Shown here: piece by piece, positions 26,770 through 39,800 of the stretch | How the letters are laid out: every line of letters starts with the position of its first letter | Numbering within the stretch: the first letter of the stretch is position 1 | Assembly: GCA_035578905.1 (NCBI GenBank) | Contig: JAQJVL010000173.1 | Span: forward strand, 1,010,501-1,074,500 | Direction of reading: 5' to 3' | Origin: Stictocephala bisonia | Lineage: Eukaryota > Arthropoda > Insecta > Hemiptera > Membracidae | Length of the DNA stretch: 64,000 nt | Notes under the pieces: generated by a model | What the model was told of the DNA's origin: nothing | Seen by the model: the letters and a program-made list of their open reading frames with translations, nothing else | The model's database searches: none | Position numbers and translations under genes: made by a program

Positions 26770-29700
26770 GTGTTCAAGCTCTTTGTAAGATGCGCACTTC
26801 ACTGTTTATGAGAATTTAAACACGTAACCCCCGTACAATATCTATTGTGCAATTTTCAAAAAGTATAGGTTAAATATAATTTAAATATCAATTTATTATA
26901 TGCTCGGTCCTCTTACAGAAATACCAACACGGCGTCCATTCAATGGTTACCGTCGACATGGACAGTATTAGAAGCCCATGTCCCCTTTGAGAAGATTTGA
27001 GAAGCCCGAAAAGAAGAGTGTGACGAGGTGTCGATATGTCCCACAGAGGACGTCCCCTCCAATTACCAAGCCGTCATAATAATACACAAAAAAATTATAA
27101 TGAGCAAACCAATTTTTTGTCAACAAATATTTTAATCCCACTTAGTAACTATAATTTTGAAATTTGCAAGTTTTACTTTAAAAAATTAAATTTAGTTTCC
27201 TTTTAAATGAAAATAAATATAACACCAAAAGGAAAATGGTGATTTACCCAACCCACCGTTCTTCGATTATGGAGAATTCAGCTGCTTATATGTCATGTAG
27301 AGTCACGAATAAAATATTTAAAACAAATGTAAATACAGTTGACAAACTATGTCTTAAAAATAGTTGTTAAAACCCCTAGTAAGCAAGTCCTTATGACTGT
27401 AAGATGACTTCTATTTAATGACTTAGTTATTTATGATTTATTGTACTTTTTTTAGTAGATAAGCCCTGTACTTAAAGAGAAGCTGTTAGAGAAGTCAGTC
27501 AGATTCCGGATACTATGTAGAGAAGAGAACTGAGTATCAGGCTTGTCAGTCAGCCAGAAAACAGACCAATACTACGTGGTTCGAATTCCACGTAAAGCTG
27601 TAGGTCCCATAGTTGCCCTGGTTGTTGGGATTTTAATAAATGGATATTTCGAAGGAACAGTCGACCATAGTTCGTAACAACGACTACTGTCGGATTCAAA
27701 AAGCAATGTACTCGAGTTTGAACCTCTGCTACAAAATAAATGCTCATTCGATTTCGTTGTGTTGTGCATCAGAATTGAGCTTGTTTAAGTATACGTAATA
27801 TCATATAACTTACACTTTGAAGACTACGAATTTTTATAGCGGGTAGAATACAAAAAACACAAAATTTTAGGACTTTTGAAGTAAAGCTCAACTTCAAAAA
27901 TTTCTAAAACAAAAACTAGTGAAGATAAGTCCGTGAAACTTTAACCACATGTGAAAAAGATTTTGTTGTTTGTAATCTATCGAAATTCTAGAATTGTTAC
28001 TCTTTTAAAAAGTTTCTGTTGTATTTTTGTGAACCCTTGCAATCTTAAAAATGGCTGATCATAAAAATTTCCAAAACGGTTCAAAAAAACCGGATTAAAA
28101 AAATAAAGCAAGATTATAAAATGGTAAGTGTGATAAAAAATCTTGCGATTTTATATCACATGGTAATTTAAACACTTTTTAAAAGAGTAAAAATGCTATA
28201 ATTTGGATAGACTACAAACAACAATATTCTTCACATGTGGTTAATGTTTCACGGACTTATCTTCTGTAGTTTATGTTTTAGAAATTTTTTAAGTTGAGCT
28301 TTACTACAAAATTGCTAACATTTCGAGTTTTTTTTATTCTAACCGCTATAAAAAATTCTTAAAGTCTTTGAAAAATATGTAAGGTATATGATATTACGTA
28401 GAATTAAATAAGCTAAATTTTGGTGTACAGCACAACAAAATCGGATGAGTATTTATTTTGTAGCAGAGGTTCAAACTCGAGTAGGTACATTGTTTTTGGA
28501 ATCCGACAGTACTCTCGAGATGCACCCCTCAATTCGCATAAATCTGTACGATCGGCGTCTTAAACATCGCCAAACAGTGCAATTAAAAACATCACTAAAC
28601 GCTTCAAGTAATGTCCTTCGAGAAGCCCGAGTGTCGACATGTCCCCCAGAGGACGTCCCCTGCAGCTGACGGAGTACGGCTTGTTACCGCGGAGTGAGTG
28701 CTCACGGAGTCGTGTGAATGAAGGAACATGACGTAGCGTGACGGTCTGGCAGGTATTTGCATGATTGGCGGCAGGTACTACTGTTGTACTGTCATGGGAT
28801 ATAATTGATCACGACGGACCTACTTTCTCTTCCCACCCCCACACAGGTGTCGGAACCACTTGTTGGGGTTCCCTCTCTAGCAAGGACCGTTCTAGTAGGG
28901 GGTCTCTCCGAGTCGTGGTTTCCCAAACTGCCGAGCCACTGCCAAGTTAACCAAGCGTCATGTTGCTTTATCAGCTGTTTGAAAAATAATTTTAAATTAA
29001 ACAATACCAACTTTGTTGTTAAAGAACGTGCATAAATTTTAGGGGCTGTTTGTACCACTTAAGAATAGAATGTTAACCCCTTCTTAGGGGATCTTCATTA
29101 TGCAAAAGCTATCTTCCCTCCAAATTGAATCTAAATCTGCTAAGTGGTTCCGGAGTTTTTGCGATAAGTAAATGCATCGTTTTGGACTTGTATTAAAATT
29201 ATAATATTTTTGCTATTTAAAAATTAATTCATTACGATGTGTCATTTATTATTCATATTTATTTTTAAAAACCTAATTTAACTTTGATATTACTTTTCCC
29301 TCTTTCAGACAGTAAAACTCACTTTTACTTTAAGATATTCCGAATAAAAATATGTATCGCTTTTTGTTACTTCATTTTATCAACTTCGATTTATTTTTTG
29401 GTTAGAAAGTAAAATTTCACTAGCCAGTTCACTTGGACCTGAGGGCCTGTGCGTGAACTTTATTAACGAGTAAAGTATCGACTGTTAGCTCAGTTGGGAT
29501 TCGAACTTTGGACAACGGACGCCACAGTTCGAAGCTTTAACCACTGAGCCACCACGCCGGCAAGGAAAATCCCTTTCCCTTCTGTGTCAACGAGGTGAAT
29601 AAATGAATTTTCCTGGAAGACTATATCAACACAATATTTATGTTACTTACTTTATTTCTCAACTTTTTTTTACCTCCCTCGCGATTTTTCTGTTGTATAT

Positions 29701-32700
29701 TCTTGATGGAATTGGTTGGTTTGTTATTTTTATTCACATATGTTTTCTGGTTATACCGTATTTACAACTGAAGATGCCTAAATCGGCAAAAGTGCTCTTA
29801 ATGAAAATTAAATTTGTGGAATTTTACTAAAAAAATTACTTTCTACTTACTCCCTCCCGATGCCGACAAGGAAACTGAATTTTACTTCAGTCTTGGGAAG
29901 ACAATATTTATATGACTCACTTTATTTTCTCAGCTTTGATTTCACATCCCCTTCTGTGCCGACAGTGAAACGACTTTCCCTCCAAGACGGTGCTAAAATA
30001 ATATTTGTATTACTCACTTTGGTTTCCTTGCTGGCCTCCCGGATAAATATTATTCCTCGGCCGGGGGAAAATGCGTAGAACATCTCCTTTGATGAAGAGT
30101 GCCAGGGGGTGGTTAGGGAATACATTTGCCCCCTCGTCCTCTCTGAGATAATTTCGCGTGCCAGCAAGACTGGAGTAAATCAACTCACCCATTTACAAAC
30201 TGGGCCGAGTTTGGGGAGAAAATAATTAATCAACTGGTCCTCCATTTAACTTTCCTAAGGGTTTCTTTTTCCTTACACGTATTAAAGTGGAGCTTTCAAC
30301 ATACCGCTTTAGTGACTTTGTTTACAAGTAAGAAGAGAGGTTTGTTAAAACGATAATGTGTTAAATGTTTCTTAACGTATTTAAAACATAAATAGACGTG
30401 AAACATTTTAAATTTGGTTTGGAACCCAATTTATAAATTATTATCGATTTATTTTTCATGTAAAAATATAAAGCAACACTAAAATAATATTTCATTCAGG
30501 TAAAGTTGAAAATATTGCTTGAGTTTATTAAGAGTAAATATCTCTTAGAATTTGTTTCCAAATATTTCTCATTTTGGTAGGTACAACAATATTTTCTATT
30601 AGCTTTTGAAATATAGTCATAAAGATGATTCTCATTAATAAGTCACTTAATTAAAACTTTGTTTGGATATAGTCCAATTTAACATACAACATTATGTACA
30701 AATCATTTTTTACTCGATCACAAAACAAATAAGTATTATTTGAATAAATACATATGGTTGATCGATAAAATGTGTATTAAACTATAATATATTATATTTA
30801 AAATAATGTAGTTGATTTAGTTATATTTATGGGGGTTATCCTACGAGAAACGTAAGCTTTTACTTAATTCATTGCTACACACACACACACACACACACAC
30901 ACATTTCTTAACTTACAAATTTGAAAATTTCAGAGTATTTTCAGTACAAAGCAAAGTAATTAAATATCTAAAAAGATTTTTTAAATATTTACTAGCAGAA
31001 AAGTTATAAGGCAACATTTTTTCATAAGTGAAAAGTAGGTATATTTGTTAAAGCTTTTTTGTTTTTTTTTTTTTTTTTTTACAAACAAATCTGATTTCCT
31101 TATACTTAGGGATATGGCCTTAACTACGTGTATAATCTTGGTTATGCCACAATATTTGGTTGCCATTCAAATTTAGTTCAGTGGCAAATTTTTGTTTATC
31201 ATTTTAAATATTAATTTTATTTTTTTAGACTTAAAATTATTTTTCTGGCATAATCTTAGTTCAGGTTATTGATGAGAAAATAAAGTGAGCAATACAAAAT
31301 TTATGTTCGTAACGATTGTCAGCAAAGAGGGGGAGATGAAATCAGCGATGAGAAAGTAAAATGTTAAATGAAGGTGTTACTTTGACTGTACTGTATCCGT
31401 ATTTTATGCAACAGCAATGTTCTATCATTTCATGAATTAGAAATACTATCTTTTGAGTTTGCTATTGCGTAATTACATTTTCAAATATATTTCAGTTAAA
31501 TGGCTGCAAACCGACGTAATTGATATATGCCCACAATTACAACAATGCATTTCGCACTCCTGATGTTCTGTTAAATATACAGTCATGATCGTAAATATTC
31601 GTTGGAATGTAAAATTAAACCAATTAGCAAACATAGAAAACTTACAAGAGCAGTAAAAAATATTTTTATTATTTAGGACTTATCCCTGATTTGCATTTTT
31701 TAATATACATTTATACTTTTACTTAAGCCGTTATCTTCAATATATGAGCGAATATAAATGTATAACAAGTATGATGAGTGTATATGAGTGAATGTACAAA
31801 TGTATTGGTACAAACTAAGACCATTCTTTAGAAAGTGTCATTAATATCCCAATTAGAAATGAACAGCCGGTGGTTATCAAGGTTCCTATACATTACAACC
31901 TTGTGTAGGAAAATTGGGTGGTTATCACCTGATCTATCTCAAAATTTGACTTTAATCGAACTGAGAACTTTTAGCTTTTAACATGGGATTTAATCAAATA
32001 TACTATAAAACATAAATTTAATTTAAATTTACATTAAATTCATGTTCCAACATACAAATCATGTACGAGGTTCAAAACTTAAACTTAGGTAATACACGTA
32101 ATATTGTAGTCTGGCTTTATGTATTTGTAGTATACTTGCAGTTTTTTAAATAGTAGTTAAATATTTGCTATAAATTAAAGATGTTTGTGATTCTTAGTTT
32201 TTATCTCACAACTAATGGGTACGAAACGTGAATCGTTGCCTTATAAAAACTTAAGTTTGTTCATTAAAATTTGATCGTTTTAAATATAGTAAACCCGATT
32301 TTACTATCATTAATTTGCTACTGTCAATTTTATAATGTATATTAAAAGCTTTTTAGATGGGACAAGTTTAAAGAAATGTACTTTTTATTCAGAAAATGTT
32401 CATTTTATTATAAAAATCTGTATGGACCAATATGAAACTATACGGAGCTATTTTTAAAAATATAGTTGTTAAAGGTTTAAAATGAGTCTGACTTTGAACT
32501 GTTCTGTTCAGTTGCCGTACTCTATTGGGATAACGGTGTCCAACCCCGAGGCGCTGGCGGCACCCATCCTGAACATCTCGGACCATGGATCGGTGCCGAC
32601 CCACACCCAGACGTTCGGCATCGAGCTGCCCTGCACGGGCGTGGTGGCGGCAGAGGTGGACGTCGTCATCTCCATCAACGTCACTCTGAACCGAGCCACC

Positions 32701-33817
32701 CACAACGTCACCCGACTCAACTTCAAGAGGACCAAGATCTGCCTCAGGGGACCGCCAGCGCGTGAGTGTTACAAATCTCAGTTTCTTTATAGTTCGAAGT
32801 GTCTTTTTATCACTGTTTATGCAGATGCAGTGACTTTTCAGGAACTGTTACCGGACCTCGTAATACGAATGAAATTTAATCTAAATTGAAAGAAATAAAG
32901 ATTTGGCACAAGCCCCCCATATTAAACACTAAAAAATCAAAACTTTGAAAATTACCAGTTTGTATCCCAAATATGTTTTTTTTGCCATAACTCAAAAACT
33001 AGTCAAGTTAGACACATGCGGTTTTGACTAAAATATTTTAAATTGTAATTCATTAATTTTTTAAAATTTAATCGAAATTGTTGGAGCCTTTTTTGGTTAA
33101 ATTTCATAAAAACCTACATACTAAATTTCATAAAATTGATCCATACGTTTGGTCTCCAGCGAACTGCACTTACACACAGACACCATAATTTTTTCCGAAA
33201 AAGATACTTTTTGGGTTCAGGGGACCCAAAAATGTATATCTAGACCAACTATAAAAAAAATTTTTTTACGATCACAATACTTTCTCTATGCTAACGCATA
33301 TGGGAGAAAGTAAAATATGATGTTTTCTTTCTGAAAATTAACAAGTTAGAATCTAAGTAAAGTTTAAATCCGAACCGATTTCTTTTTTAGAAGGCAGGTG
33401 TTAAAGAGCTATATACATAATTATTCATTATTATTTAGATTTGAGATGTCGACTGATCAAATGTGAATGATTACTGGAGTGTAGGATGAGCATGTATAAC
33501 CTTTGTAGTGTGGTTACTAGCCAAGTAGCTCAGGAAGGACAATTAATTGATAGTCCAATAACCAAGGCAACTAAGGGACCTACAGATTTATGTAGAATCC
33601 GAACCACGTTGTTGATGTTTATTACATTAATGGTTTTATGACATGATTCATGTCTTGAAAAATTAAATCTTTTGAAACCAAGGCATTTTCTTAGTGTTGG
33701 TTGGTAAGGTGGAGAAAAGGATTTTAAATAAAACATGAATATTTTTAATTTTGTGGTTTTGATTGTTATTTTATTATTTATAAACTTTATTAAATATACA
33801 ATTCAAAAATAAAATTA

Positions 33818-33862
<45 letters not shown>

Positions 33863-36800
33863 GATACTTTGTTTACATTTCTATTTTGTTAAAATAACAG
33901 CCTTCACAATTTAAAAATAATTCTAACAATGATATATTGACCTTTTTAGTTTGGATGTCGACATCAACATCAATAACATTTTGGGAATTACTGTTTATTG
34001 TGTTAGCTAAATTTGTAATATTACTTATTTACTGAACAATTAACTTGTTAAAATTGGTTGTAAATAAATTTTTAACGTGAAATTTCTTGTCCTTAGCATA
34101 ATTTTTAACATTAACTGCAAAATTTATATAAATGTATACAACAAATTTATATACATCTACAAAAAAAAAATGCAGGTTGATAAGGAATTTCAATAAAGTT
34201 ACATTTTTGTTTAAACTTCACTTGCCAGTTCACGTGGGCCTGCAGGCCTGTGCTTGAACTTTATTCAGGGAGTGAGGTACCAACAGTTAGCTTGGAGGTG
34301 GAGATTCAAACCTTTGAACTTGCCCTCCGCAGTCCGAAGCCTTAGCCAATAAGCCATCACGGCAAAATGTAAAATGATTTTTAATAAATCGAACCTAAGT
34401 ATTTTGAATAACTCTTATCGAATATTCACTTTGCTCTGTTAGGTGTTACTTATTTATTCATTGTTGTATTTTATTTAATAAATCTGTCTGTTGAAGAGTA
34501 ATAGAAATGACAAATTGACAGTGGGTTTGTGAATTGATTGTTCTGTATGGTTGAGTAATTACTTACTTACTTACTCCCATGGCCACTCATATCTAAGAAG
34601 ATATTTGGCCGCACCAACAAAGTCCCTCCATCTGTCTCTATCCTCCGCGTCTTCCTCAGTCACTCCCAATCGCTCCAGGTCTCCCTTCACTTGTTTCCAC
34701 CACTTTTGCCGCGGTCTTCCTCTCGGTCTTCTTCCTTCGGGATTCTTCATTATAACTTGTTTCAAATTATGATTCTCCTCTCTTCTTAAAACATGTCCAG
34801 CCCATCTAATTCTTCTGCATTTAAATTCACAAACTACATCCGGGTCCCCGTAAAGTTCTCTCAACTCCCTGTTGTGTCTCCTTCTCCACTCTCCTTCTTC
34901 AAAAATTGGCCCATAAATTTTTCTGAGGATCTTTGTGGTTGAGTAATATCGTTGCTAAATTTATACAAAAAAATAGGAGTTTAAAATATATTGCCAGATT
35001 AGTGACCGTGAGGCTAAAACTTCAGACTGTGGAGGGCAATGTTCAAGGTTTGAATCTCCACCTCCAAGCTAACTGTCATTGAAAGAAGTTCACTTACAGG
35101 TCTGTGGGCCCATGTGAACTGGCGAGAGGAGTTAAAAAAAACCCCATCAGGTTTATACTGCAGGAGATATGAGAAATCTGCAAACTTACCTGAGAAAACT
35201 AGTCCACTACTAACACAATACATTGATTTTCAGTCCCACTGGTTTGTTCTTTCATCAGCTAAGAAGGAAGCAATTAAAATTTATCTCACCTGATTAAACT
35301 ACCAGTGGTACTAAAAATTTATGTTATGTGTTGTGTCTTTATATATTTTCCTGTTTTGTGTTATTGGATTTGTCTTCTTAGGTAAGTTTTACTCATATCA
35401 TTTCTGTCCTGTTGTATTAATTCCTAGCGTAGTTCCCTTTAACCTAACCTCAAAATGTATATTTGAATATCATTATTGACAGTTGTTTCTCTGTTACAGA
35501 TGTGTCCTCGCACAGTGAGAGTGAAGTCTTGGTTGGTCGCACTGAGACGGAGGCGTCATCCGCTCTGTATGTCGCTGTCAGCTGTGCCTGTGCTCTGGTG
35601 ACAGTGTTTGCAATCGCCCTGCTTGCTTGTTATCTGCGCAACAACAAGAGTAGAAGGCACGGAGACATGCTGCAGTAAGTAAAATAGATTTAACTTCAAC
35701 CTGAACAGACGATCACTGCTTTCAGCAAAAACATAATTTTCAAAATTAAACTGTAGTGAAGTCGTTTTATATTGAATAGAAATAATTTTTTTGTTTTTTC
35801 GCTAAAGATTTATAATACTTGGACTAGATTGTGGAGAAATTTTAGCAATGAGCTTAATTTTTAGTATCATCACTTGTTCTGTTGGAATGTTTGTTACTCA
35901 TTTGTTACTATATAGCCATGTGTAACAATAAAACGTAACCATGCCTTTACGCAATAAGACGTGAAAAATATAGGTTTTTAATTGAAGGATGGTAGGAACT
36001 GTAGGAATGATCGTATTGTACTATTTGAAGTATTAAGTTGAAGAACTGTTATTGAGGAACATTGGTTTTTTTATAGTATTGAGTATTTTATTAATTTTTA
36101 TACAATGAAATATGTGAAACTTAAATGTAATTCATGACGATTTTAAATTAAAAAACTTATAATACCAAATTATGGTTCACTAGATTGAACATTTAATGAT
36201 TCAGTGTTGATTAGAACTTATTATAATAATAAACATGAACTGTATAATTCAAGTAGAAAAGCATGTTTTAGCCTGCCGATGGTAAGATAGTATATCTACT
36301 ATAGTAGGGGCTATCAACTTCCTAGGGGTGGCTTGGCAGTTTGGGAAATAGCCACTTTAAAGATCTCTTTTTAAATGTATAAACCAATCAACATACTTCA
36401 TACTTAAAGATAGTATTTTAACTGAACTTGTAACAGAATAAGTTGTGAGAGACTGCGAAACAATAGTCCCGTTTGGGTTTTATCACAACAATACCTTTTC
36501 CACAAAACTTTAACTCTTTACATATACTTTCTTCAAACTCTCATTGTGTTAATATAACAACATGTAAATTATTTATTGAAATAATGTTTTAGATGATGTA
36601 TAAAAATGTAAAGAAGAAATAATAATAAATTTGATTTCATTTATTCACCCCAAGACTAAATATTGATCTATTATCATGAGTCGAACGTGGATTATCTTCC
36701 TAAAATTTTAATAAATCCAATTGTAATATTTACACATTGATTGGTTAGATGATGGAAGCTGGTGTAGTCGAATGCACAATCATCGTATTGTGTATTGTTA

Positions 36801-39800
36801 CGTTAAAACCCAGCAGTGTCTGTTTTTCAGCATTCTGTCTCAACTTGGCCTAATGCATCCTATAACGTTGTAAATCCTAATACCCACCACAAGTTGCAGT
36901 TGAGTGAAAAGATATATGGGTCAAAAGATGTTTCATGTCTTACATAGATAGAGTGTCTTCTTTACATCAGAGTGCAGTTTCTTGGTGAAGTTTATAACAG
37001 TCTTCTCCAGTGAAAAATGTTGTTCTACTACTCAAGCTTCCAATACTCTACGTTGTGTTGACTTTGGAACTACTTGCAGCTTGGTTGATAATCAGAATAT
37101 CGATTTTCGTGCGCCTGTCCGTCCCCAAACCATTGTGTGATTTGAACAGGCTTGGCAGTCATTTGGTTACCAGGCAGCATGTTTATCAGTTACTGACGCC
37201 TGTATTTTGTAGTTGAATATGACTTCTCTTGAAAACATTTCACATTTACATATTTTAACGTGTGTATTTTAAATTAAAATGCTTTAAAGGATAAGTGTAA
37301 CTAGTGCACCTGATATAGATTGTTTTCAACTGGATTTGTAAAAAAATATTGAATTAGAACATAAGTAATTTTTATTTAAAATATAAATCGAGGGGTAAAA
37401 TTAAAATCTGATCTCAAGGAACTAGACAATTGTGTTCTTTTTCAAGAAAGGTCTACGAAATTGTAAGTCATACAATAAATAAACTTGAAATATTATTTTG
37501 AAATTAACATTGGTCTTATGAAGAATCAAATCCAATGTGGCGGCAGGTGTCGCAGATTCTTAACTTAAATTTGTAATACTTGCAGTGAGAGTAAATTGTA
37601 CTGATCTGAATATGAAGGAGGAAATCCGAAACAGATTTAAATATGTTAACATTTAGTTTTTTAAAAGCATTATATATCTAATAATTTTTTGAAAGGAAAT
37701 GGAGAAATCTCTTGTCTCATCTGAAGTATGGATGTTTTTGTAGGGAATCCCGCAACGGGTCCAACTGCAGCGCTCAGGGCCTTGCTCCAGCGCCAGTGGT
37801 GATGTCTGGATCCCTGACATCCCGTAGACCCAGCTACACCCGTCTGGACCACTGTGACAGAGCCAATGACCTTCAGCATAGGATAGCCCAGCTCACCATC
37901 CAGAGGTACACAGAACACAAAAATTATTTGGGAAATTTTGTGTAGTTAAAATGCCAAATAAATTAACATGCAAATGCCGTTCACAAAGTCCAGCTGTATC
38001 TCGGTTTACATTAGGCTAGTAATTAACCACTGGGGAATTTTATTTTAAACTTTATACTTTCTCCCACATGCGTTAGCATAGAGAAAGTATTGTGATCATC
38101 CAAAAAAATGCTTTTTAAAAGTTGGTCTAAAAATCCATTTAAGGGTCTCCTGAACCCAAAAAAAGCGGTTTTTCAACAACAAAAAATTTTGGTGTACGTA
38201 TGTGTATATGTGCAGTTTGCTGGAGACCAAATGGATGGATCAATTTTTATGAAATGTGGTATGTAGGTGTAGTTAACCAATATCTCCAGACTATTTTTCA
38301 CTTTTTCGAAATTTTAGTTTTTTTTATTATTATGGGCAAAAAAAAATACAAAAATGGAATTTTAAAAAAACAGCAGTAACGATTTTGATTAAATTTTTCA
38401 GGAAAGGTGTGAATAACAATTTTAAATATTTTAGTAAAAACCGTGTGTCTCTAACTTGACTAGTTTTGAGTTATGGCAAAAAAAAATCAGTTTTGATTTT
38501 TTAATGTTTAATATGGGGGAAGTTTGTACCAATTCTTTGGAACCATTTATTTTATGTTGTCATAATAGAACTTTTCAAAGCAAGCGTGTTTTGTAGTGAG
38601 CAACCTCAGTTTGCTTCTTTTTTCTTTGTCCTTCTCAGACAGTGTGTTTGCACATGCAGTACTGACAGACAAATGTATGCTTCTTTGTTCAGTTTGTAGT
38701 AGTGGCTTAATAAAATGACAGGCTATGTTTAGGTATTACTGCAACTACAAAACTAGACTATTCCTATAAGCTAAAAGCTAGCCAAAACTTTAACAATTGA
38801 ATACATAAAATAACTACCCATGTTGACCCCAGAGATTTATATTTACCAGATTTAGCACAGCAACAATTTTAGATTAATTTTAAATTTACCAAAACTCTCC
38901 GTTAGATATTACTAAACATCAGGAAGAACATACACCAGTGGCACAGTGCTGTAAACCAGCTACTCGGGTACAAAGTGTTGTGGAAATTGTAGGCGATACG
39001 TTCTATGCTCAGTCCTCTTAATACTGACTTTGGCGTCCGCCCAATGGTATCCATCGGTGTGGACATTACTAGTGAAATCTGGGGTGTCCATGTTGGGTGT
39101 TAGTCAAGGTAGAAGACTAAGAGTCCGCTACTAAAAATCGGTGGCCTTGCGATTTCAGAGCACGGAGTATTTTTATTTATTTTATTTATTTATTCATAAG
39201 ACGTTGATCGTCAAGATATGGGCGAATATGGATTTCGAATGAGTGTGATGAGTGTATATGAGCGAATGTAGTCATTGTTACAAACTAAGGCCGACTATTC
39301 CTTAGAAAGTGTCATTAATTAATAGCCCAGTGACAAATGAACAGCCGGTGGTTATCAGCTGATCCTTCTCAAAATGTATTATGACTCTGATTGGGATCGA
39401 ACTGACAACCTTTAGCACATGAAGCTGGGATTAAACCAACTACGCTGCCAGTAATGCCTGCAGACTGTTGGACCATTTCCAGTGTACGAACATGTTTATA
39501 CAGGGTCCGACAGTGAAACGGGAAGATTAAGAAAAACTCTCAAAGTCTTAATTATTAATATTTATTCAACTTTTTACATAAATGTAATCTATAATAGTGG
39601 AAATTAATGAGGATATATGAAAATGTTCATTTTTTGAAAACTATATCTCAAAGATGGCGTCCTTCGTTTCGAACACATTCTTCAAGTCTTTTGGTGAAGG
39701 CTCCCATGACTCTGCGTAGCATATCCAATGGAATGGCGTTGATCTCCTGTTGGATTGGCTTCTTCAGTTCGTCCCTAGTTCTAGGTGGGTTTGCTTCAAA

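Noticed and set aside
26529..26777. Minus-strand frame with Tyr-Ile repeats
   Set aside because: It is simply the (TA)n microsatellite translated.
28765..29058. Overlapping frames on both strands in a GC-richer patch
   Set aside because: No motif or splice context. Several frames are open only because the GC content is higher.
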